Positions 52,933 to 61,116 of a stretch of DNA of 64,000 nt are shown here, one piece after another; position 1 is the first letter of the stretch; every line of letters starts with the position of its first letter. Made by a program: the position numbers and the translations under genes. This DNA is from Dehalococcoidia bacterium. GTDB taxonomy: Bacteria; Chloroflexota; Dehalococcoidia; GIF9; UBA5629. The notes below the pieces were generated by a model that was not told the DNA's origin, searched no databases, and saw only the letters and a list, made by a program, of their open reading frames with translations. The stretch spans positions 248,001 to 312,000 of the forward strand of contig JBAZEK010000003.1 in assembly GCA_041653995.1 (NCBI GenBank), written 5' to 3'.

Positions 52933-53139
52933 ATGAAAAAGAAGACAGTCGCGTTCTGGAATATATACGACGCTGAAACAAAAGCTTTGATACAGAAGGA
53001 AAAGGCCATGACGCACGACGCCATGCCTATCGCCGGAGTATTGCTGATCGGCATGCCCGGCAAATACCACGCGATTGTGAGGGATTTCAAGTTCAAGGGC
53101 ATTAAGGACAAACTGCCCTGCTACGACGTTTACTTATGA
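52933..53139 (+). CDS. Small conserved-looking protein (68 aa)
   Basis: The 68-residue cytoplasmic protein has the centre MPIAGVLLIGMPGKYHAIVR and the end FKFKGIKDKLPCYDVYL. It has an ATG start and a weak GGTGA upstream. It is real rather than chance for two reasons: it is coupled by ATGA to the next gene, and a decayed copy of its 3' end is kept at 44364. I do not recognise the family. The beta-strand-like ending suggests a small compact fold. Confidence 0.6.
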   Translation: MKKKTVAFWNIYDAETKALIQKEKAMTHDAMPIAGVLLIGMPGKYHAIVRDFKFKGIKDKLPCYDVYL

Positions 53140-53354
53140 AACAGCAAATTGTAATCACGAGTGAAAAAGGCCGCGGCTTAAAGCTGATAAGCTGGATACT
53201 GGCTTATGCGGTCTGGATATTTATCTTTCTCATCCCCATCATAGGGATAGTCATAATATTGATATACCTGTCAAAGAACAGGGCGCAGCAGCGCGGCGCG
53301 GTCATAACAGACAGGACCCAAGCGCAGTATAAGAAACTCAATTCAGTCCGCTGA
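53136..53354 (+). CDS. Small single-pass membrane protein (72 aa)
   Basis: The start ATG overlaps the previous stop (ATGA). The 72-residue product has a basic N-terminus, one long hydrophobic segment (LAYAVWIFIFLIPIIGIVII) and a charged cytoplasmic tail. It has no known domain. Translational coupling suggests it works with the 68-aa protein. The relic at 44364 keeps a trace of its first codons too. Confidence 0.6.
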   Translation: MKQQIVITSEKGRGLKLISWILAYAVWIFIFLIPIIGIVIILIYLSKNRAQQRGAVITDRTQAQYKKLNSVR

Positions 53355-53360
53355 GGCGCC

Positions 53361-53475
53361 TCACTTGTGAGTGCAATCAAGAAACTTATCGTACAGGGAC
53401 GAGCCGATAAAAGTCTTGTTTCCAATATGTGCGGAAATTGCGCCGGCCCTGCTGTCCATAATAGAATACGGGAAG
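53361..53475 (-). pseudogene. Relic: C-terminus of an SMP-30/arylesterase-like beta-propeller, copy 1
   Basis: On the minus strand, the frame ending at TGA 53361 reads KTFIGSSLYDKFLDCTHK, preceded by about 20 weakly matching residues. It aligns without gaps to the longer relic at 55605 (RLFIGSAWDDKFLDCTHK). The pattern is the last blade of paraoxonase/SMP-30-type propellers (GKLLIGTxxxKxLxC). The upstream part is replaced by the ribosome site and start of the GYD gene on the other strand. Confidence 0.6.
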
Positions 53476-53510
53476 GGAAGGCCCACGGAATCTACAAAGG
53501 AGGCGGAGCG

Positions 53511-53804
53511 ATGGAGACCTATATCATGTTCGTTGGCTTTACGGAGGGGGGCCTGAAGGGGATAAAAAATCTTCCGGCAAAGATAAAAGCAGCCTCGACC
53601 ATACTTAAAACGGCAGGGGTAAAGACGCAGGGTTTCTACGCTGTAATGGGACTGGACCGCTTTGACGGCTTCTACATTGTCCAGGCCAGCGATGGCGAGA
53701 AAGCTGCGGCCGGAGCTTTAGCCCTGGCATCGCACGGTTTCATGCATACTAATACACTGCGCGCTTTTACCGAAACAGAATTCAGCCGGTTTGCCGCGTT
53801 ATAA
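53511..53804 (+). CDS. GYD domain protein
   Basis: The 97-residue protein begins METYIMFVGFTEGGLKGIKN and has the pattern of the GYD (ferredoxin-like dimeric alpha/beta barrel) family: AKIKAASTILKTAGV, GFYAVMGLDRFDGFYIVQAS (the G-x-D-x-x-x-I-V core) and a C-terminal TLRAFTETEF. AAAGGAGG stands 7 nt before the ATG, so upstream in-frame starts are rejected. Function of GYD proteins is unknown. It precedes the phosphatase gene by 22 nt, likely in one operon. Confidence 0.82.
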   Translation: METYIMFVGFTEGGLKGIKNLPAKIKAASTILKTAGVKTQGFYAVMGLDRFDGFYIVQASDGEKAAAGALALASHGFMHTNTLRAFTETEFSRFAAL

Positions 53805-53825
53805 TCCTGAACCCGCGTTATTGCC

Positions 53826-55550
53826 ATGATAGCGGATTTTCTATCCGGTAAAACCGTGTCATCGCGATTGATGCTGGCCCTGGGCGCCTGCATTCTTTTC
53901 GGCGTATTAAACTGGTCGTGCAGCGGTCTGCATCTCCCCGGAGCGCCATTGGTCAGCCTGCGGCCGCAGATTGCAATCCCGATAACCATGGGATTGGCTT
54001 TCGGCCCGGTTACTGGATTTGTAGTCGGGTTTGCGGGCAATGTATTAGGAGATTCTTTATCGGGCTTCGGGCTGCAGTACTGGGATTGGTGCATAGCCAA
54101 CGGATTGATCGGCGCCATACCCGGCATCCTCTTTTTGGTCGGAATCAGGGAAATAAGGACTGTCGGGCAGTTCGGTCTGGTCCTGTTGTTAATCCTTGCG
54201 GCGAACATAGTCGGACTGGCCACGGGCAGCGCGATCAGCAGCCTGCTGCTTCACCGCATGGATATTAATGAGGCAGTTTTAGGCTGGCTGCTGCCGTCGT
54301 TATTGACCAACGTGCTGCTCTCTTTCGCCATCGTTCCCCTGTTATTGCTGGCCATGAGACGTCTGGTGATGACGCTGGAGACCCGGGTCATCATAATAGT
54401 GACCTTCCTGCTGGCAGCCTGCATACTGGGAACGACGGCGGTGCTTGTCTTGAGGACCAGCGATATATTCGTCAGCGTTTCAGGCGGGAGGGCAACCGAC
54501 CAGGTGGTGTACGAGGCCACGCTGGACCTTTTGCGCTGGGCCGGTATAGCTGCCGTGGTTATCCTGCTATCCGGTACCATCATCTCTGTCTTTGCGGTGA
54601 AGCGGCTAACATCTCCCATCTCGCGCCTGTGCGGCGTGTCCAGGACCATCGGATCCGGCGATTTTGAAACCGGTGAGATTTATCCTGTCGCCCAACGGCA
54701 TGACGAACTGGGAGAGCTGGCCAGGACCATGCAACATATGGCTGAAAGCCTGAAACTGTATATTCATGAGCTTCAAACCACCACCGCTGCCAGGGAGCGC
54801 ATTGAAAGCGAACTCAGGGTGGCGGCCGAGATACAAATGAGCATGTTGCCCCGCGATTTCCCTCCTTTCCCCGACAGGCAGGAATTCGATATTTATGCAA
54901 GAATCAAACCGGCCAGGGAAGTGGGCGGGGACCTGTATGACTTTTTTTTTGTCCAGCCTGATAAGCTGTGTTTCATCATAGGCGACGTATGCGGGAAGGG
55001 CATTCCGGCAGCCCTTTTCATGGCTATTTCCAAAGCCCTGCTCAAGACGTCGGGGATGGCGGGCTCACCGCCGGATCAAATGCTGGCGCAGACGAACAAT
55101 ATCCTCAACCAGGGAAACGATACCAGCATGTTCGTCACCGTATTCTGTGCCGTTCTCGATACGCGAACAGGGGAACTGGTATTTTCCAACGGCGGCCATC
55201 CACCGCCCCTGCTGGGAAATAATCAGGACGGCTTCCGGTACCTCGGCATACCCCGAGGATTTGTCGTCGGCCCGCTTCCGGATATAGCCTTTACCTGCCA
55301 GCAGGTGGTCCTCAATCCGGGAGATACGATTTTCCTGTATACGGATGGTGTAACGGAAGCCACCGATATAAATAATCAGCTATACTCAGAAGAAAGGCTC
55401 CGTCAGGCGCTGTCAGAGGCCGGAGCTGCCGATACCACGGCCCTGGTCAGGGCCGTGCATGAAGATGTCGAGGCTTTTGTGCGCGATGCCCCGCAGGCTG
55501 ATGATATAACAATGCTCGCTCTCAGGTTTCTGGGAAAGCGGAACGGCTGA
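53826..55550 (+). CDS. Membrane-bound SpoIIE/RsbU-type PP2C phosphatase with HAMP domain
   Basis: The 574-residue protein has an N-terminal membrane domain of about five helices (residues 15-190) that looks like an ECF-type substrate-binding component (PITMGLAFGPVTGFVVGFAG; GFGLQYWDWCIANGLIGAIP). Another helix pair flanks a short outer loop. A HAMP segment (KRLTSPISRLCGVSRTIGSG; HDELGELARTMQHMAESL) and a short coiled coil follow. The SpoIIE phosphatase has REVGGDLYDFF, GDVCGKGIPAALFM, FSNGGHPPPLL, LYTDGVTEA and APQADDITML, with all metal Asp residues. It would dephosphorylate an anti-sigma antagonist; no partner-switch gene is nearby. The ligand is unknown. Confidence 0.9.
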   Translation: MIADFLSGKTVSSRLMLALGACILFGVLNWSCSGLHLPGAPLVSLRPQIAIPITMGLAFGPVTGFVVGFAGNVLGDSLSGFGLQYWDWCIANGLIGAIPGILFLVGIREIRTVGQFGLVLLLILAANIVGLATGSAISSLLLHRMDINEAVLGWLLPSLLTNVLLSFAIVPLLLLAMRRLVMTLETRVIIIVTFLLAACILGTTAVLVLRTSDIFVSVSGGRATDQVVYEATLDLLRWAGIAAVVILLSGTIISVFAVKRLTSPISRLCGVSRTIGSGDFETGEIYPVAQRHDELGELARTMQHMAESLKLYIHELQTTTAARERIESELRVAAEIQMSMLPRDFPPFPDRQEFDIYARIKPAREVGGDLYDFFFVQPDKLCFIIGDVCGKGIPAALFMAISKALLKTSGMAGSPPDQMLAQTNNILNQGNDTSMFVTVFCAVLDTRTGELVFSNGGHPPPLLGNNQDGFRYLGIPRGFVVGPLPDIAFTCQQVVLNPGDTIFLYTDGVTEATDINNQLYSEERLRQALSEAGAADTTALVRAVHEDVEAFVRDAPQADDITMLALRFLGKRNG

Positions 55551-55604
55551 AGATCACTTGAACTGTTATATATCCGCCGTTACGATGTTTAGTTGTGAGA
55601 CGCA

Positions 55605-55805
55605 TCACTTGTGAGTGCAATCGAGGAATTTATCGTCCCAGGCCGACCCGATAAAAAGCCTGCCCTTATAGCCGGCTGCGCAGGTGGACCCGTACATATC
55701 CTTTCCTTCACTGAGAAACGCTTCCTTTACCTCGAACATGTCGTTGCCCAGGTGCCTGATCATCAGTACCTGCGAGGGGGAGAATTTATCGGGATTTCGA
55801 TATCC
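55605..55805 (-). pseudogene. Relic: C-terminus of an SMP-30/arylesterase-like beta-propeller, copy 2
   Basis: A 66-codon frame on the minus strand (open 55605-55805, a stop at each end, no start with a ribosome site) reads FSPSQVLMIRHLG, then GSTCAAGYKGRLFIGSAWDD and KFLDCTHK. This is the closing blade of a paraoxonase/SMP-30/strictosidine-synthase-like propeller. The first 250 or so residues are missing. It shares more than 30 bp of near-identical 3' DNA with copy 1 at 53361. It fills most of the 55551-55842 gap. Confidence 0.65.
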
Positions 55806-55842
55806 TCATAACATTAACATTTATAATGTCAATGGAGGCCGG

Positions 55843-56499
55843 CTATTTCCTGCGCGCCTTAACTTCCGGTTTGCGTGGCTGGATGCCGTCCAGTATGAAA
55901 TCGCAGATCTTATCTGCGATCCGGCGCGGGGATAATTTTCCATCGGGAGAATACCAGAATACGGTGCGCATGATCAGGCTGGCGATCATCAGAACGACGA
56001 ATCGGGAGTCGATGTCGGAGGCAAAATCGCCGGTCTTTTTCCCGTCCTCGATGACGGTAAACAGTATTTCACTGTAATAATCACGCAGGCCGACGATCCT
56101 TTTTCTGTGCACGGGAGACAGGTGCCTTATCTCCGAATCGTACATCATCTTGTAGCGCCTGCCTACGACCAGCATACGCTCCACGTGTATTCCAACGATT
56201 TTCCTTAAACGCTCCACGGGATCACCCCGGCTGTCGGCCAGCACAGGCTCCAGCAATTCCAGAAAACTCTCCAGCTCTTCCTGCATCGCCTCGTAAAGCA
56301 GCTGCTCCTTGCTCCGGAAGTAGTTGTAAAGGTTGGCGGCTTCAAATCCGCAGGCCTCGGCGATATCCCTCAGGCTGGTCCCCATAAAGCCGTTCTCCCA
56401 GAACAGATCGATGGCGACCGAGATGATGACCGCCTTGCTGGCCGCCTTGTTGGCGGACCTGCTGCCCGTTTTGTGGCCGGACCCCGCACGTTTGATCAT
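55843..56499 (-). CDS. TetR/AcrR family regulator
   Basis: The 218-residue protein has a basic N-terminus (GSGHKTGSRSANKAASKAVI), a TetR HTH (LFWENGFMGTSLRDIAEACG; FEAANLYNYFRSKEQLLYEA) and a C-terminal helical domain of the TetR_C_33/fatty-acid type. Palindromes at 56505-56520 and 56573-56590 fit its operators, the first covering its own -10 box. It is divergent from a CoA ligase operon, so it most probably responds to an acyl-CoA. Confidence 0.92.
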   Translation of the reverse strand: MIKRAGSGHKTGSRSANKAASKAVIISVAIDLFWENGFMGTSLRDIAEACGFEAANLYNYFRSKEQLLYEAMQEELESFLELLEPVLADSRGDPVERLRKIVGIHVERMLVVGRRYKMMYDSEIRHLSPVHRKRIVGLRDYYSEILFTVIEDGKKTGDFASDIDSRFVVLMIASLIMRTVFWYSPDGKLSPRRIADKICDFILDGIQPRKPEVKARRK

Positions 56500-56504
56500 A
56501 ATAA

Positions 56505-56590
56505 GTTAATGTACATTAACTGATTATTGTTGTCAATTGTTGCTTGACAACTATGATATAATCGTACTATTGAATTAACAACTGTTAATT
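56505..56590. promoter_or_regulatory. Divergent promoters with two TetR operator candidates
   Basis: A perfect 16-bp palindrome, GTTAATGTACATTAAC (56505-56520), covers the -10 of the leftward TetR promoter (TTGACA complement of 56531-56536, 17-nt spacer, TACATT complement of 56508-56513). A second inverted repeat, AATTAACA-AC-TGTTAATT, lies at 56573-56590. It is just downstream of a rightward TATAAT (56557-56562), ahead of the CoA ligase. Both share a TTAA core, so one dimer type could bind both and repress in both directions. Confidence 0.7.
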
Positions 56591-56633
56591 GAACTAATCG
56601 AATTTGGATAAAATCATATTGGGAGGTAGCACG

Positions 56634-58331
56634 ATGGCAGACAACTACGATCAAAAGCCCTGGCTCAAGTCCTATGACAAGCATGTTCCGTCTAATCTTA
56701 CATATCCCGAGAAGACCTACTGGGAGCTGGCCGGAGAGGCGTTCCTTAAATTCCCCGACCGCGCGGCTCTGCACTATATGGGCCACACATTTACTTTCAA
56801 GCAGATGGATGAGCTGTCCAACCGCTTCGCCAATTACCTGGTCAGAAACGGCGTAAAGAAAGGCGATGTCGTGGGCATCAATCTGCCCAACCTGCCCGCA
56901 TACTACATTTCAATGCTTGGCGTTCAAAAGGCCGGCTGCGTGCTGAGCGGTGTGAGCCCTCTGCTTACCACCGACGAGCTGAAAAATCAGTTGAAGGACT
57001 CGGGTACAAAAGTGCTGGTGGCGCTGGACGCCCTGATCCCGCGCTGGAAGGCGGCGGTCCCCGGCACCGGTGTAAAGCATGTGATCGCCACCAGCATAGG
57101 CGACTACCTGCCCCCGCTGAAAGCGAAACTGGGCAAGCTGCTCAAGAAATTCCCCACCGCCAAGCTCGAACCGATCGAAGGGGTCACGGTCATACCCTTC
57201 ATGCAGGTCATGCGTAAAACTCCCGCAGAAAAGATTGAGGTTAAAGTGGGTGTGGACGAAGTATTCGCCATCCAGTATACCGGGGGCACCACGGGCCTGC
57301 CCAAGGGGGCGGAGATAACCCATCGTAACTTTGTATCGCAGATAAAACAGTTCACCACCTGGACGGATATGCAGATGGGCGCTGAGGTCGGACAGACGGC
57401 CTTCCCCCTTTTTCATATAGCCGGCCTGATGGTGAGCATGTCGCTTTTCGCCAACGCCATACCGCAGATCGCGATCCCCAACCCGCGCGACCAGAAAATG
57501 CTCATATCCACGTTCAAGAAATACAAGCCCAATATCATCGGCAACGTGCCGATGGTTTACCTGGAGCTAATGAAGCTGCCCGAGTTCCGGGCGCTCGACT
57601 TCTCCAAGCTGAAGTACTTCGCCAGCGCCGCGGCGCCTTTCCCGCCCGAGTATATCAAGGAGTTCGAGCAGATCGTGGGAGGCGCCCAGCTGATCGAGGT
57701 CTACGGCCTGACTGAGACCATGATCATAACTGCTCTTCCACGAAATGGACAGAAGAAGCCGGGCTCGGCCGGCGTGCCTTTCCCGGATACCGTGATCAAG
57801 ATAGTCGACCCGGCCACAGGCGCGGTGATGCCCTTCGATGAGCCGGGCGAACTGATAGTCAAAGGTCCCCAGGTGTTCTCCAGAGGCTATTTAAAAAAGC
57901 CGGAGGAGACCGCCAATGCGGTGCGCGACGGGTGGTTCCATACCGGCGATATAGCGCGCATGGATAAGGAGGGCTACGTCTTCATCGTCGACAGGCTGAA
58001 GGACATGGTCAATGTATCCGGCTACAAGGTGTTTACACGCGAGCTGGACGACGTGATCATGGAACATCCGGACGTCTTCATGGGCGCCACCGTGGGAGTC
58101 CCCGATCCCGACAGGCCCGGGAATGAGATGGTCGCCACGGCCATAGTCCTGAAACCCGGCATCGAGAAGTCCGACGAGGAAAGGAAACGTATAGTCGAGT
58201 ACCTGCGGGGCAAGGTGGCGCCGTACAAGGTGCCGAAGAAGCTGGAGTTTATGGACCAGCTTCCGACCAGCGCCGTAGGCAAGGTGCTGAAACGCGAGCT
58301 GCGTACCATACTGAATCCCAAAGCGAAGTAA
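56634..58331 (+). CDS. AMP-forming long-chain acyl-CoA synthetase
   Basis: The 565-residue ANL enzyme has the P-loop YTGGTTGLPKGAEITHRN, MVYLELMKLPEF, LIEVYGLTETM, the hinge GWFHTGDIARMDKEGYVFIVDRLKDMVNVSGYKV and the catalytic Lys in PTSAVGKVLKREL. It makes acyl-CoA from a fatty or other carboxylic acid. GGGAGG lies 7 nt before ATG 56634. It is first in the TetR-controlled operon and is followed by the three-domain redox protein 49 nt later. Substrate class (long-chain) is inferred from motif similarity only. Confidence 0.93.
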   Translation: MADNYDQKPWLKSYDKHVPSNLTYPEKTYWELAGEAFLKFPDRAALHYMGHTFTFKQMDELSNRFANYLVRNGVKKGDVVGINLPNLPAYYISMLGVQKAGCVLSGVSPLLTTDELKNQLKDSGTKVLVALDALIPRWKAAVPGTGVKHVIATSIGDYLPPLKAKLGKLLKKFPTAKLEPIEGVTVIPFMQVMRKTPAEKIEVKVGVDEVFAIQYTGGTTGLPKGAEITHRNFVSQIKQFTTWTDMQMGAEVGQTAFPLFHIAGLMVSMSLFANAIPQIAIPNPRDQKMLISTFKKYKPNIIGNVPMVYLELMKLPEFRALDFSKLKYFASAAAPFPPEYIKEFEQIVGGAQLIEVYGLTETMIITALPRNGQKKPGSAGVPFPDTVIKIVDPATGAVMPFDEPGELIVKGPQVFSRGYLKKPEETANAVRDGWFHTGDIARMDKEGYVFIVDRLKDMVNVSGYKVFTRELDDVIMEHPDVFMGATVGVPDPDRPGNEMVATAIVLKPGIEKSDEERKRIVEYLRGKVAPYKVPKKLEFMDQLPTSAVGKVLKRELRTILNPKAK

Positions 58332-58380
58332 GTATCCCGGCCGCCCGTATAAATACTTATAACTCAATTGGAGGAACGAA

Positions 58381-61029
58381 TTGAAGGACTTTGAAGTCAT
58401 CATCATCGGTGCGGGACTGGGCGGCATCTCCGCCGCGGCATCACTGGCCAAGGCTGGTAAAAAGGTATTGCTGCTGGAGAGGCATAATGTGCCGGGAGGC
58501 TACGCCACCTCCTTTGTGCGCGGCCGTTACGAGTTCGAGGTCGCCCTGCACGGGCTCTCAGGATTGGGGGACCGCGATAACCAGGGGCCCATCCTGAAGA
58601 TTCTCAACGCCAGCGGTGTGGCCCCTAAGGTCGAGTTTCTGCGCATCCCCGAGGTGTTTAAGGGCTACTACCCCGACTTCGAGCTGACCCTGCCCGTCGG
58701 GCGGGAGAACCACGAGGAAGCGCTGTGCCGGCAGTTTCCCGCAGAGAAAGAGGGAATCAAGAACTTTATAGCCATTGTGTTTGAGTTCGCCGACCAGGCG
58801 CTGAAGGCCAACCGCATTGGAATGAAGGCGGTGATGCAGGACCCCGGGCCGTTCTACACACTGATGACATATTACGGCAAGTCCCTGGCCCAGGTGATCG
58901 ATCCGCTGATCAAGGATGAAAAGCTGAGGGCGGTGCTGGGGCAGACGTGGGGCTATTACGCCCTGCCCCCTTCCCGGCTGTCTTTTCTGGTCTACACGCT
59001 CGGAATGGCCTCTTACATCAGGTTCGGCATGGCCCACATCAGAGGCACCTCCCAGGCGCTGTCGCAGGCGTTCATTGACGCGATTGAAGAAAACGGCGGA
59101 AAGGTGTGGTTGAACAAAGGCGTCAAACGCATATTAACTTCCCGCGGACGCGTGTGCGGCGTAGTCACCGATGACGGCACGGAGCTGTCGACTAAATACG
59201 TGGTCTGCAATGCCAACCCGCTTACGGCGGCGCTGCAGCTGCTGGGGAGGGACAAAGTGCCGGGGTGGTATCTCAACCGCCTGGGCGCATGGTCCGGCGG
59301 GGCGTCGACCTTCAATGTTTACCTGGGAGTGGACTGCGATTCCCGCAAGCTGGGGCTGGAGGTGCATGAGAATTTTGTCAATGTATCCTATGACCTGGAA
59401 AAGCAGTATGCCTGCATGAAGAGCTCGGTCGATTTCGATCCGGACGGCATAGCTATTACTGCCTACAGCGTCGGCGATAAAACGGTAGCGCCCCCCGGAG
59501 CTTCCTCATTGGTAATCACGTCCATCGCCTATGCGGAGCCCTGGATGAAGCTCAAACCGGACGAATACCAGGAAGCCAAGCACAGGCTGGCCGCGAAGAT
59601 GATCAAGACCGCCGAGAGGGCGGCGCCGGGTTTAAGCCGGCATATCGAGGCCGTCGAGGCGGCCACGCCCCTGACCAACGTACGCTATACCGGAAATCCG
59701 GGCGGCAGCATCGTGGGATTCGACGAGAACTACCAGGGCACGGGCAGCGACCACCTGCCGCAGCGCGGCCCGGTGGAAGGGCTGTATTTCGCCGGCGCGT
59801 GGGTCAACATCGGAGGCGGATTCGAGCCCTGCATAGCTTCGGGCGCCATAGCCGCGCGCCAGGTCATTAAAGACATGGAGAAAGGAGGATGGGAGGCCGC
59901 GGATATCGAAAAAGTCAGGTCGACGGTGGAGAAGCAGACCGCCGGCGCCCAAGGGCTGAAGAATCCGTTGGCGGGACAGGGCAAAATAGTAGGCATGGTC
60001 CATCCCGGGCGGCTCTCTTTAAAAGTTCAGGAGATCATCGAGGAGACCGCCAGCGCTGTAACGTTGCGCATGGTCTCCGGCGACGGAAAATTGCCCCTCT
60101 TTAAAGCCGGGCAATATATCAATTTATTTGTTAAAGTCGGAAAAGTACTGACGTCCAGGCCTTACAGCATCTCCTCCGCGCCGGGCAAATCACATTTCGA
60201 CCTCACCGTGCGCAGGGTGGACAAAGGATTCGTCTCGGACTACCTGCTGAAGAAAGTCAGCGTTGGAGATGAGTTCGAGTCCACCGGCCCGGCAGGCAAC
60301 TTCTATTATGAGCCGCTGATGGACTCCGGCGACCTAATATTTCTGGCGGGCGGCAGCGGCATAACGCCCTTCATGTCGATGATCCGGCATGCCGTGGCTA
60401 AAAAACTGCCTTTGAAGATACATCTGCTCTACGGCAGCCGCAAACCGGACGACATCATATTCAAAAAAGAGCTCGACCGCATCGCAGCCCGCAATGCCGA
60501 TATAAAAGTCGATTACATCATCAGCGAGCCGCCGGCGACATGGAAAGGGGCCAGGGGCTTCCTCGATGCCAAGGCGATAGCCGGGCTGGCCGGCTCACTC
60601 ACGGATAAGACGTTCTATATCTGCGGTCCCGCGCCCATGTATGCGCTGTGCGAATCTGCTCTGACCGAGCTGGGGGTCCCGCTGCGCCGCATTCACAGGG
60701 AAGTCTACGGCCCGCCGGCCTGTGTCGCGGATGAGAAAGGCTGGCCGAAGGGGGCAGACCTGGATGCCGAGTACACGGTTATCGAGGAGGGCACGGGCCG
60801 CAAGATCAAGGCCAGGTGCGGTGAGCCGCTGATGACCGCGCTGGAGAGGTCGGGCATCGTAATACCGGCTGTGTGCAGGTCGGGGGAATGCACAGCCTGC
60901 CGCACCAGGCTGGTCTCAGGCAGGGTGTTTATGCCGCAGCGCGTGCACCGCAGGCTGAGCGACGTTAAGAGCGGGTATATCCATCCCTGTATGACCTATC
61001 CGCTGGACGACCTGCGTATCCGGATCTAA
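58381..61029 (+). CDS. Three-part redox fusion: carotenoid-desaturase-like FAD domain, FNR domain, [2Fe-2S] ferredoxin
   Basis: The 882-residue protein has three modules. Residues 1 to about 505 form a phytoene desaturase/CrtISO-type flavoprotein (VIIIGAGLGGISAAASLAKA; VPGGYATSF; C-terminal GLYFAGAWVNIGGGFEPCIA). About 545-775 is a ferredoxin-NADP reductase module (RPYSISSAP, FLAGGSGITPFMSMI, YICGPAPMY). The last 95 residues are a plant-type ferredoxin (CRSGECTACRTRLVSG plus a distal Cys in IHPCMTYP). The TTG start has GGAGG 6 nt upstream. It could pass NAD(P)H electrons to the FAD domain to saturate or isomerise a polyene or fatty-acyl substrate supplied by the neighbouring CoA ligase. This is inference; the catalytic direction is unknown. 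Confidence 0.88.
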   Translation: MKDFEVIIIGAGLGGISAAASLAKAGKKVLLLERHNVPGGYATSFVRGRYEFEVALHGLSGLGDRDNQGPILKILNASGVAPKVEFLRIPEVFKGYYPDFELTLPVGRENHEEALCRQFPAEKEGIKNFIAIVFEFADQALKANRIGMKAVMQDPGPFYTLMTYYGKSLAQVIDPLIKDEKLRAVLGQTWGYYALPPSRLSFLVYTLGMASYIRFGMAHIRGTSQALSQAFIDAIEENGGKVWLNKGVKRILTSRGRVCGVVTDDGTELSTKYVVCNANPLTAALQLLGRDKVPGWYLNRLGAWSGGASTFNVYLGVDCDSRKLGLEVHENFVNVSYDLEKQYACMKSSVDFDPDGIAITAYSVGDKTVAPPGASSLVITSIAYAEPWMKLKPDEYQEAKHRLAAKMIKTAERAAPGLSRHIEAVEAATPLTNVRYTGNPGGSIVGFDENYQGTGSDHLPQRGPVEGLYFAGAWVNIGGGFEPCIASGAIAARQVIKDMEKGGWEAADIEKVRSTVEKQTAGAQGLKNPLAGQGKIVGMVHPGRLSLKVQEIIEETASAVTLRMVSGDGKLPLFKAGQYINLFVKVGKVLTSRPYSISSAPGKSHFDLTVRRVDKGFVSDYLLKKVSVGDEFESTGPAGNFYYEPLMDSGDLIFLAGGSGITPFMSMIRHAVAKKLPLKIHLLYGSRKPDDIIFKKELDRIAARNADIKVDYIISEPPATWKGARGFLDAKAIAGLAGSLTDKTFYICGPAPMYALCESALTELGVPLRRIHREVYGPPACVADEKGWPKGADLDAEYTVIEEGTGRKIKARCGEPLMTALERSGIVIPAVCRSGECTACRTRLVSGRVFMPQRVHRRLSDVKSGYIHPCMTYPLDDLRIRI

Positions 61030-61067
61030 AAAAGATATCTCTGAAACCTGACTCCGGACAACAATGC

Positions 61068-61097
61068 AGAAGGGGCAGCTTTAAAGCTGCCCCTTCT
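61068..61097. terminator. Bidirectional terminator between convergent genes
   Basis: A perfect 30-bp palindrome has the left arm AGAAGGGGCAGCTTT (61068-61082) and the right arm its exact complement (61083-61097). It lies midway between the convergent stops at 61029 and 61117. No long T tract follows on the plus strand, but the stem is very strong and can serve both strands. Confidence 0.75.
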
Positions 61098-61116
61098 CCG
61101 TTATAATATACCGCGG

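Noticed and set aside
55611..55811. Plus-strand small gene starting MSAIEEF, and its relative at 53367 starting MSAIKKL
   Set aside because: The similarity is fully explained by the two minus-strand propeller relics, whose reading gives a recognisable family; the plus frames have no ribosome site and no shared continuation.
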